DNA from: Ophthalmolycus amberensis
Lineage: Eukaryota; Chordata; Actinopteri; Perciformes; Zoarcidae
Assembly (NCBI GenBank): GCA_024529925.1
Contig: JAFEUB010001017.1
Span: forward strand, 726,501 to 790,500
DNA: 64,000 nt
Direction: 5' to 3'
This document shows, piece by piece, positions 42,101-54,100 of this stretch (positions within the stretch are counted from its first letter, which is position 1; each line of letters starts with the position of its first letter). Made by a program: the position numbers and the translations under genes. A model generated the notes under the pieces. The model had not been told where the DNA came from. It saw only the letters and a list, made by a program, of their open reading frames with translations, and searched no databases.

Positions 42101-45100
42101 TACACATGAAATCTTTTTCTTTTCGTCAACAAAGAGAAAGCCGAGCACGTATGTCTGTTTCATTCACTAGAGCGATAGTATTACTATTGACCTTTCAGGA
42201 CAAAACAAATCCTCCCCATTAAACCTCTCGTCTGGGTTTTGCCCATCTCAGTAACTCGTTATCATAATCGTACCTCACTGAGTGGTATACAAATGCATGA
42301 ATACAGTTCATAAAGGCCTCACAAACTCACCAATCACAGTGGTAGTGCTGGGACTCAGGCCTGAGATCCGGGCTGTCAGGTTGTTATCGTAGGTGAAGGA
42401 TCTGCCGGCTGTCTGACTCATGTTTCCCACCATCACGGTGACTGTCTGTGATCCTGCAGTCCCCTGAAATAAGTAATGTCAGCATTTATTTATTAAGAAA
42501 TAAGTCAAATAAGTGCCTTATTCAGAGCTCAGGCTCTTTGCAAGGCTGGAAAATGACATGTCTAAATAATTTGTCAAAAAAACTTGCTTTCAAACGAAAC
42601 TTTGTATTATAACAACGGCAACAGTGCTTGTATGTGCCGACATATAAGAGTGTATAGTGTGTGCTGACTCTTTGAGTTGATGCAGGAAAATGTTTCGCCC
42701 TCATAAACAGCAGTTTGTACACTTACTGCTGGCGTTCTGCATTTCAGCTCAGCATCACTGGCATGAACCACGGTGCACTCGTCACTGCCGACCGTAACCG
42801 TGGTGTTCTGGCTGAAGCCGAAACCTGTCACCGTCAGCAGAGTGTCTCCTGGGAAAAAAACATATAAGAAGATAATGGTTATACACTATCGTATTCCAGA
42901 GAAAGAGATTCTGCTTTTGATTTTCTGATAAATAATAACACTTGTACAGATAGGTTTGAGTAAAGTCTGACCTGCCACGCTTCCAGAGAGCGGGGAGAAA
43001 GAGGAAACAATGAGCTTGTAGGTGAAGTGGAAGATGTTGCCTCCCGAGGAGCGTGCATCACCCAGAGAGGGGAAGCTCACCAACACGGGGTAAGTACCCG
43101 CGCTGGAGCTGCCGAGTCTGCACACCCGAGTGGTCGCTGAAATACCATTGTCAAAATGTGGTTTAACTCCTTTCATTAGATAATAAACAGCCGACTCATT
43201 TTAATGACAGGATCCAGTGTTCACTCCTAAAATCTTCTTTCACTCACCGGTAATCTGTTCAACGTGGCACCGGGTCTTTCCCACAAGGATGGAGGCGTTT
43301 TCACGACTGAAGTCAGTCCCAGTGACAGTCAAAAGAGTCCCCACTGCCATTAGATCCTGAAAGAGTCAGCGATACAGAACCCTCACCACCATCGCCATGT
43401 TTTACATGAAGCATGCGTACACAAAAGCTCACAATTCACTAAATCTTGACAGGATTGTTGTCCGTTTTTTTCTGCCCTTGAAAATGCAATATATAGTATA
43501 CTGGTTTGGTATTGAATGTTTTACACATAAAATTATTTAAACCTTCGAAATAGAAGAACGCCAATTAGATATATATTAAGCCTTTAAAAATCAATCGATA
43601 AGCAATAATGCTTCATGTTGAATGAATCAACAACATTTCAGAGACAGGACACCTTGAGATGGGCTGATTCCAGTCACAACTGGAGTCTTGTCCTCAGACC
43701 ATTCATATCCACAGTCGCCAGAACACTTTGAGGGAATGCCGTTGATGTAAACCTCCACCTGCAAACACGGAAAATCAGAAAATGTTGAGTTCAGGACCAA
43801 GTTTCACCACATAAAAAAAGACCCACTGGGCTGGGATAACCACTAACACAGGGGCCTAAGGTTGTGTTTCCCCCAGAACATTTTGATTTCCTGCATTCTG
43901 CTGAATGTCTTTATTTATTCTACGGAAATCACAAAACTCAGGCGCCAAGTGACAAATAGCCCTCTCCCTACCCAGCCAATGGAATGCTAGCAGGCTAGTT
44001 CGTCGAGAGACGTAGCCTGTGGGAGAGCACATCGTAATTATCTAATGTGACTTCACTCCAAAGATAATGCAAACGAGTTCGCTCAAATATCGGTAGAGAC
44101 AATTCTGTCCTCCCCAGATATCGGTATATAAATAACGGATGTGTTTCGACCGACCACATGCAAAACCTACGCCCTTGCACCTCCAGGTGAAAATACTGCT
44201 ATAGCCATTGTTGGGGTCTGGCGCCACCTCCTGGCTGGCAGAGCTCCTCACATGCGCCTCACACAGGAGCAGCTATGTTTTCCTTCCTTCACCCAGCCTG
44301 ACCTGGAGTCAGAGCGAAACTCCACCTCTCATCCTGAGCCTGACACTCCATTGGCCAAGAAAATGCCTCCCGCTGTGTCTGAGACCTGACTTATAAGCGC
44401 TAACACAGCGATATTCTGTCTCTTCGCCCTGGACCTCAGTCCTGGCTACATGAAGATCCAGCAGCCTCTCCCCCCCCCCAGCATCACGCTGGCCACGCAG
44501 GCCACGAGGAAGCCGCGGCCTTCAACCCTCCTCAAACCCTGACAAGTCACAAGCCATTTCGCTGGTCGAAACAAACGTTCTATTCTGAGTAAGGCCCTTA
44601 CCCCGCTGGGACGAATCCCTTCCGCGATCCGTTCCCCGCTTTTTCTTTTTGTGTACACATTCCGGCAGAAGGATCACGACTAAGCCTCACTCCTCTACTG
44701 ACCGATGATTCCCGGTAGGATGCACGGACCACGTCTCCTCAACCGAAGTTAACCTGTCCTCTCTGCAGCGAGTACAGATCGGACCTGCGTTTGCTCACAC
44801 GAGCCACGCCACGACGGACCGAAAACAGCGCCAGCTCAAACGCCGCGCTGAGAAGCAGCCCCCCTTCCTCTCGAGGAAAAAGGACAACTCTTCCACGAAC
44901 ACTCTTCCCTTGCTCCAAAGCATCTCAAAGTAAGAGTTCATGGCGTCTGGGCATAGCTTAGCTTAATATAACCTACGTTCAATTCAGGTTATTCATTTAT
45001 GGTTGATATTCCCGTATTTTGTTGTGAGAAGGTATTGCGTGATCAGCGCGGACCCCGAAGCTCCGCTGTATTTGTGTATTGAACTGCTGTAACTGTCTGC

Positions 45101-48100
45101 ATTAGATCAGTCGCTGCGAGTGGATGCAGAGTTTGTGTATTATTACTTGAGAGATGTGATAACAAAACAATACGCTCATCTCACCGCAGTGATAAAGGTC
45201 TGTTTTGTTTGGGGATTATTTTCATTCATTTTATTTCACTTCGTGTGGCATTTCTCTTTTCCTTGAATCGACTCTGTGGGTGAAGTGTGGAATCGCGGCT
45301 ATCGTGCATAAGTGTCGTCAGTTCGCGATGCGACAACGGCAGCTTGTGTAAGATATGATCAGCGACCCTCATTCTCACTACAACGCGACACAGCAGCTTT
45401 GATTCCTCTCCCTGCCTCTTTTTATTCCTCTTGTTTTCCGTAACTTACATACACATAGAGCTCCGGCTGATTGTGGGTGAACCCCCGCCTATTGTCCCAA
45501 CGCACGTGATGCATCGGCACACGTGATTACATATAGCCACATCTCCGCCATTTTGTCCGCCATTTTGGTTGTAGTTTGTAGCTGTAGTTCCTTAAGGCTC
45601 CTCCCTTCTCACACACACACATACTTGCATACATACATAAGATAAGATAAGATAAGATAATCCTTTATTAGTCCCTCAGTGGGGAAATTACAGGATTACA
45701 GCAGCATTGCTCACAAGTAATAAATGAAAGATAAAAATCAAGTAATATAATAAACTAAACAGTAGAACAGTAATAAAATAAGACAGTAAGAAGAGTATTA
45801 GATATACTAAATAAAAATATGCCAGTATATACAGAATATACAGAATATACAGGCGGATCAGGTAAATACTTAAACGTATTGGATATTGCACGGATTAGAT
45901 GAGATATTGCACCAGGTGAATGAATTAAAGTGTTCAGTGTGTGCAAAGTGTTCGTGTTCAAGTGTTCAAGTGTTAGTTGTCCACCGAGAGCAGTTTGTTG
46001 TGCAGCCTGACAGCAGCGGGGAGAAAGGACTTGCGGTACCTCTCCCTCAGACACCGGGGGTGAATCAGCCGGTGACTGAAGGAGCTGTGCAGAGCTGCCA
46101 GAGTGTCCCGCATGGGGTGGGAGGCGTGGCTCATCAGGGATGAGAGCTTCGCCATCATCCTCCTGTCTCCCACCACCTCCACAGTATCCAGTGGACATCC
46201 CAGCACGCTGCTGGCCTTCCTCACCAGTTTGTCCAGTCTCCTCCTGTCAGCTGCCGCGATGCTGCTGTTCCAGAAGACCACTCCATAGAAGATGGCTGAT
46301 GCCACCACGGAGTCGAAGAAGGTCTTCAGGAGTGCTCCCTGCACCCCAAAAGACCTCAGTCTCCTCAGCAGAAAGAGTCTGCTCTGTCCTTTTTTATAGA
46401 GAGCGTGAGCGTGGTCAGTCCAGTCCAGTTTATTGTTCAAGTGAACACCCAGGTACTTATACGACTTCACGACCTCAATGTCCAGTCCCTGGATGCTCAC
46501 CGGTGTCGGAGGAGGGCGTTTGCCCCGGCGGAAGTCCACCACCAGCTCCTTGGTCTTGCTGGAGTTGATGTGGAGGCGGTTCCGCTGGCACCATCCTAAA
46601 AAGTCTTGGTTTAGTTCCCTGTATTCTCTGTCATCATCGGCGGAGATGAGGCCGACAATTGCAGAGTCGTCAGAGAACTTTTGCAGGTGGCAGTTTGCAG
46701 AGTTATGTTTGAAGTCCGAGGTGTAAATGAATGTAAATACATCCTCACCTAGATACACACACACACACACACACATACTTACATACATACATCCTCATCC
46801 ATTTTATTCATTTGACTTTAGGTATTAGGCATATAAAATTGTATGATAGCGTTTGTTGGTTGCAGTATTAATTGATCTGATCATTTACTATTTTGATTTA
46901 ATAAACTCTGTTATACTTTAAGGAGCAGTCGTCTGTGATTACTTGTGCATATGTGTGTAATGAAACTGTATGTAGTAGCCCTGTGTACGAACTTAACCCT
47001 TCACTGTCACTGAATGTGTAGTCATACGCAGACTATTGACATTATGAGTGACTACTAATTATGAGACTTAGTTTTATCGTTTGGTTATTGGTCCCTGTTC
47101 GCAGGGTGGTGCCCCGTTGTTATTAATAATCATTAATAATTGTTACATACATTAATAATTCTATTGATGTCAAGAATTCAGTTTCTTAAATGCTGATAAC
47201 CCAAACACGCTCCTTTACGTTCCCAACACCATACAATAGAATATTAGAGGTCTTTAGCTGTCAGTCACTTCAGTACAAAGCAATTATTCAGTAGCATGCA
47301 ATCATTTGATTCTATCCTGCCTGGAGGCACCTTATGTACAGATGCAGCTGCATAGTGCACCGCTACCAACAGAACCAGGACTAGTTCTGCAGACTTCATG
47401 GTAAGACACAACACACTTAACCAGCAGTGACCAAAAACACACATTTGATCGACAGATGATGCTGAAACCCCAAACCAGATGTGCCCGAGGCTTTTTGAAT
47501 CACGGTTGTACCTGTGGTTTGGTTTCCCGGACACGGAAGTAATCTCCTGTCAGGCTTCGCGTCAACAGACCTCCTTTCTTCTTCTCATGAGCAAAAACAC
47601 CTGCGTTTTGGCCGGCGAGCGACGAGCCGACAACCTGCAATGACAATAAATCAGCGTTCAGAAAAAATATATGTAGATATAGATGAAATTAGAGACACAA
47701 AAACTAAACAGAGCAATTCTCACCAATCAGCAAACAATAATGGTCATCGTCAAGATGAGAGCATTTTGAAATGATATCAGAGGGAATATTAACCATATCT
47801 GGCTCGCATTATGAGAATGAATTTCAGAATGAAGTTTGGTAGTGAAGAACATAATTCAACACACATATCTGATGAATATCTGTATGATATTACGACTGCT
47901 ACAGCTACTACTTCTGCAAATACAATCTTGATTATTGAAGATAACTTGTTAGTAACAAATAGATAACATTTTTGGGCAATGCATCGATATTAAAGTAATA
48001 ACATCGCACAATTAGCATTTAAATAAATCACCAAAGATCTAAAAACACACAAAAAAAGGCAAATCTACCAAAACAATGACTAAAGAAGAGTGTGACCTGG

Positions 48101-51100
48101 ATCAGAGGCTGGTCTCCGGGTCTGGTGAGCCACTCGACCCTCCACTTGGGGTCTCTGCAGCTTCCCTGCCTCTTGACGCTGACCTCACCCATCCCCGCGA
48201 TTCCCTGTAGAGCGTACTTCAGGTCCTCCTCGCTGATGTCCACCGACAGACCTGAGAACAAGCACCGGCTGTGTAAACACACACTCCCTTGCAAAAGCAA
48301 CTATTACGTATGTCGTAGAAGCAGGCAGTGATGGGATTCAAGTACATCTACTCAAGTACTGTACTTGGGTACAATTTTGAGGTACTTGTACTTTACTCTC
48401 ATGTTCTTCTATACCTTCAGCTCGGCCTCCGTAGATCTCCACGTCGAAGGTGCCGTTCAGAGGAGGGGTGGCTCTGTGAGGGCGAGTGATGCTGATGGTG
48501 GCTGATCCGTCCCGGAACTCAGCCGTGTCCTCGCTGCGGTTGGACATCTGTGGAAGTGGAGAGGGAACAAAGGAGGATTAAAAAGACACAAGCTGATTCT
48601 GACGTCACGTGCTGTACGTCTGGAAGGAAACCGGTATTTCTGTCCAAAATTGTATCCTTGATGTCATTTGTCTTGAGGATTAATATGTTAATATGTGGAA
48701 CTCATTTTTATAGTGTAATTGTATTTTTCTCTTGTTTAGTGTATTTGTATATCTAAGGCCAGGCATAGAAAACTAGCTTAGGCTTTAAGTACTGTGGTAC
48801 ATTATGTAGCACTGCTCCCTGCTATACACTCACATTTATAATAATAAACTACATAATAAATTAGCTTGGTTAAAAAAACACCTGTATTTGATATATAACT
48901 TAACCCCACTTAAGTTTTTTTTAAATCATTACACAAACTGCCGAATGAAGCAACGACGGCTTAACGTCAGATTTAGATGAAGTAACGGACACTACACCCT
49001 GCAGTCACACTTTTCCGTACCAGCCCTGATACACAGTTGTCAGTTAATCTGTTGACGATGACTGAACAGCATGCGGAGGCGTGAGACACACACAGGATCA
49101 CTGTGGCGCCTCTCTGTACTCTTTAAGTCATATCACATGGCCGTGGGCTGTATTCATGAGTCACACTGCTGAAGATGACACCTGGCTTTCCTTGTGTTTG
49201 CTGTTTCAGAGAAACGCTATCGGGATAAATCCCACTATTTAGTTCACGCTCGTATCGCCCCTTTTTGTCTGTGTTAACGGCACAGCGGCTCAGAGTTCAG
49301 CACAGTTGCATCGCAGCAGAAAGGTTTGACTTCTAGAACTCAAGCCTTCTTTTGTGAAACGCAAGGCAGGCAGATTTACCCCGACTGAAGTAGAGGGGAA
49401 ATCCCCATCTTCTCTTGTAGCTCAACACATAACGTCGAGAAGTTTGGATCTCAACAGCGAATAAAACATTTCTTTTCATGTGTGCGTTTGTGACAATTTG
49501 GAAAACTAATACTGTCCTGTTCGGGGGGAAAATCTTGAGGCTCAAGTGAGGAGGTTGATGTTTTGGGGAGTGTCTGACTAACTGTCAGGTGGCTGCCCCT
49601 TTCTTACTCCACTTCAGCTTCACCCCAAGCTCCACACTCCCAGATTTAGGTTTCCTGGGTCTAAATATTAAGATGAACGGACAGCACATCTGTGTTTTCC
49701 CGCAGTCTACACTGCTGCCCAAAGAACGAATACACAGCAGAAGAATGAGTCTTTAAGATGACACTGTTACATAAATTCAACATATCCGTTACCTGCAGGA
49801 AGCCAACGCCTAGCAGCGGGAACCCGAAGGCACAACCGACTGGTGTGGCTTTGATCTCGTAGCTGATCTGTGAAGCGGTCGACGTGTCTTTGGCAACAGC
49901 GATCACCTCGAAGGACCGGCCAGAGCTCTCAAAGGGCGGAGGCCTCCTCCTGTGGGGAACGGCTGGAAGAAAACAACGCACAGAAATATATTGAATGCAA
50001 AGAAACGTATTACGAAAAACAACATGCAGGAAAGACTATCAGGAATATAATCTGATTGCACTTCCAAACTTTGACATTCAACCCCAAATCAAAACTGCAA
50101 TCAAGCTGCGTACCGTTTTCATCATTTGTGGCGGGATACTTCCCGATGTGAACAGCGTCCACGTAGAAATCCCCCCCGTCTTTGTAGAGGTAAAACTCCT
50201 GCAGATCGTAATTGCTTCTAATGTATTCCGTCTGCAGGGAGCTCTGCAGGTCCATGCATTTGTAACTCCATCTGTCGAGAGATAACTATGTCTAGAAGCC
50301 GCGACTTTGCTGAGAAGTTTGCACATAACTGAGAAAATAAAAGTGGCGTTTACTGACTTGTGCCCCTTAGTGAAGATAGTGCTGATCTTTGCGGTCTCAG
50401 TCTGGGTTTTGCCTTGGCTAAGGTAAGTGAACTTCATTCCAACTTCATCCTTCAACATCCCCTTGTATGCAAAGCAAAGCTGCACGGGGAAGAGTAAAAA
50501 GAATAGTAGAGATCGATAACCTTTAGTACATGTATCAACCACTTTCTTGATTGCATCCATTTGTTTTCATTTACAGTATGAATTCTACCCGTCTGTACAA
50601 TAAATGAAGCAACTGTGTGTTTTACCGTGGGATGCTTGTCCAATGAGACCGATCCGTAGCTGCCACCAGACTCTTTGGTGTAAGTGTCCTTGAAGAGGAC
50701 CTCGGCGTTCTTCAGCGACCACAGGCCGCAGAAAGCAGTGTTTTTCACCGGAGTGCCTTCTTCAGCACTGTTGAACTGGTGGGTGCAAGAAAACAGAAAC
50801 CCGTGAGAATCCCAAATCAAATACTCTGCAAGGATTTAACATCCCTGAGCCGATTCACAGAAGTAAAAGGAGCACGAAAAATAGGTGAAACTCGTAGGGC
50901 GTGAACTCAAGGTGCGAATGCTTGTCACATTTCTCCAAATAAGTTTGTTTTCTCTCTCACTTTAAAACAAACGCACCGTTGATTTGTCCCCACTTACCTG
51001 AGAGTTGTCACTTTCAAAGTCGTTGAAGTACTTCACATCAGTCCCTTCGGAGGTCAGGACCTCAGCGGGACACTCAGCTTTCATCGTGTCCTCCAGAGCC

Positions 51101-54100
51101 GACTGCACCTGTTCACGATGGCACAAGCCGGACGTTAATATTGTTTCTACACAGTACAGGCAACAACCTCACTCCAAAAAAGAGAATCTATTTTGACAAA
51201 TTGTTTTGGAAATGAAATGAGATCTTATTTAGTCATTATCTCAAGGAGTAATGAGGCTTGTAGATGCTGACAGAGAGACACTCAACACACCTCAGACTCG
51301 GTTGCATTGAAGGCAATGGGCTTGGTGGGAATTCCCCCCCAGAGCAGAGTGAAGGTCTGCATGCTGCTTATCCCCTTTGTAACCTCGGCAATGGTGACGT
51401 TGGTGTCGAAGCCAAAAACTTCCCAGTGAAGAGGTTTGAAATCCCCTGCAGTCAAAGAAAAAAGTAGTTTATAGTATTAAGGTCAGCTACACAAATGCAT
51501 GTGAAAGATGTGTAACAACCACCAACTACTTTTCTGTCTCTTCATACCTCTGTCAGAATCGAATGTGACCAGGTAGTTCGATCCTCGGCTGTCGACCTGT
51601 TTGGTGACCTGGACCGTGTCGGGTTTGATGGTCCAAAGGCTGTTCAACGATGCCTCCACCACATCAGCCGAGGCTGTAACTGGGATCGGTCCTTAAAAAT
51701 CAGAACAAACACGAAGCTTGTGAACAAACATAACGGCTGGACATACTGCACTGTGGATTTATTAGAGTAGAGCAACAGGTTGAGGGTTTTCCTTTCGTGG
51801 CTACCAATGCTAAACATGTATGCAGTCGCGTGCCATTACGAATCATACCATGGCGAAGGCATGACCCGCCCTACTCTGCCTCTGATTGGCTAGTGTTCGT
51901 TTCCATCGTTGGTTGGGTCGGTAAGATTTCGGCATGATGAGTATGATTGGTGAGGGTTGGTAAGAATATCACTGTAGAGTAGGGCGGGTCATAGCTTTTC
52001 GTCACATTGTGTTTCGTAATATCACTGCAATCGGGATATTTTAAGTTTTCAACGTGCAAGAAACCAATTTAACAATTTATTTCTTAAAGGAATCAATTGT
52101 ACAACACATTACCTGTCTTTGCGTCTCCGTAGCCCAGGCTGAAGAAGGTGCTCCCACAAAGATGGCTGGCACAGCCGCTGCTGACGGTGACCTTCTGGAC
52201 CTCTTTGACTGCGGCGACATTGCTGGGCCAGGAGTCAAAGGTCACCACCTGGGTAACAGTGAGAAGGAGAGCATGTGAGGTACAGAAGAGAGAAAAGGGT
52301 GTTTTTGTTGTACCCACCTTACCTCAACCTGTTATATTCACTTCTTCCTCATTTCCAACATTCTCCAAAACGACTTTTAACAAATCCCGCAGATTTGTTA
52401 AACGTCGTAAACAATGGTGCTAGCAGTAATGCCAGCTGGCTGTACTGCTGTGGCTACAGACATCGGTGTCTGTGGCTCCAAAAAAAGCCAGAAACAACCA
52501 GAAATAATAAGACCTAACCTCTGAGAGGACTGACTGAAACCAGTTCATGCTAAATTGTCATTAGCTCCTTTCAACAGAAATGTTTAAAGGGGGATTTTAA
52601 AGAACATCCAAGTGTATCTCAGTTTATTACTCAGTAATGACAAAAGGAAACTGTGAAAATGTAAAATACAGTTAATTTATGTTTATTTCACTGTTAAAAT
52701 TAATAGTTTGACATTTTGGGAAATATGCTATACTCACAGATCCATACTGCGCTAGCTTAGCATAAAGACTGGAGCAGTGACTTCCTTGGACACAGCCAGC
52801 TAGCTTTCCCCTCTGTTTTACGGTCTTTATGCTAAGCTAAGCTGCCGATCGATCTTCATAAGGAAACAAGGAAACATCTAACCATTCCTTTAAAGGGAAG
52901 CTGAGAAGATAAACTTGATGTGCTGTGTTTAACAGAAGCTACAGGTACGTACCTGTTCCTCATCGAACACGTCATATTTAGCCACGATATTCTGAACCTC
53001 ATTGACTGCGTCGTCCGTCTGGTCTTTTGTAAAGGGACTCTCCTCTTGGAACAAGGCAACGTTCACACTCGCACCACCGGCATATTGTTGATGCAGAATT
53101 TCCATGTAGTAGCTACAGAAAAAATAATGTTTTTAAGTGATGAGATACGGTGTGCTATGAATTAATGATCAGTCATTTTTTAAAGAGGTAATAAGAGCCA
53201 TTAGAATCATGTACTTACTAATTTCCTTGCTTTAGAGGCAGTACTGCAGACTTTTGAGATTCCATTTTCGTGAAATCGGAGACATACCTTGTCTGGTACG
53301 CAACTTTAACCTAAAGTTAAAGGGGAGATATGAACATTTCATCACAACATAATCTTTGATTGCTTCATAGGAGTATTTCTTTTGATGATAACAGTAGGTG
53401 TGCTTCACCTTGTCTTCTGGGCGGCTGGAGTTGCTCAGGTAGAGCTCACATCGGTCGTCACAGTGCAGGTACATGGTGTAGTTGGCGCTGGCTGGTGGGA
53501 CAAAGAAGCCTCTGGATCGTGAGCTGAAATAATTGTGTTCCTTCGAATAGACGCGGGGCATGGAGTCGACCCACTCCGCCCAGTATCCAGTCGTGTTCTC
53601 ATTGTAGCTCTGAATGTCAGTCAGGTATCTGGGTCTTGTCTCGTTCCACACCTCCATCTTCAAGCCTCTTCCACCTGGATTTAGAGGAGGTGCATGCGAC
53701 GAAATGGGAAATAAATGATGGTGCATCAAAGTCAGAGCTCAGCAGATTATTAATCAACAAGCGAACCAACAGAAAATGAAAACAGGAACAGTTGGATCAT
53801 CTGTTTTCAGTCTTTTTTCAGGGAAAACAACACTAAAGATTCACTGATTTCAGCTGCTCCAATGTGTGATTGTGCTGTTGACATATATGATAGTGAACTG
53901 AATATCTCTGGGTTTTTGTTGGTCCGACAAAATTAAACATGTGGAGACACCACTTTCTCTGAAATTATATTGGAAATCTTTCACTATTTTCTGACATTTT
54001 ATAGACAAAGAAGTTAATCCATGAATCGAAGAAATAATCAGCAGGACATTGGCGTGTTAAACTTAATGTTAGTTGCATCTCTTATTCAACAGATGGGTGT

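Noticed and set aside
45755..46788. A functional reverse transcriptase gene
   Set aside because: Only the C-terminal third of the enzyme is present, with no endonuclease and a 5' truncation. It is a dead LINE copy nested in an LTR-like element.
53219..53310. An extra intron in pkhd1l1 exon 14 beginning at GTATGT
   Set aside because: Reading through gives residues that match the family and joins the next exon in phase; splicing there would delete conserved residues.
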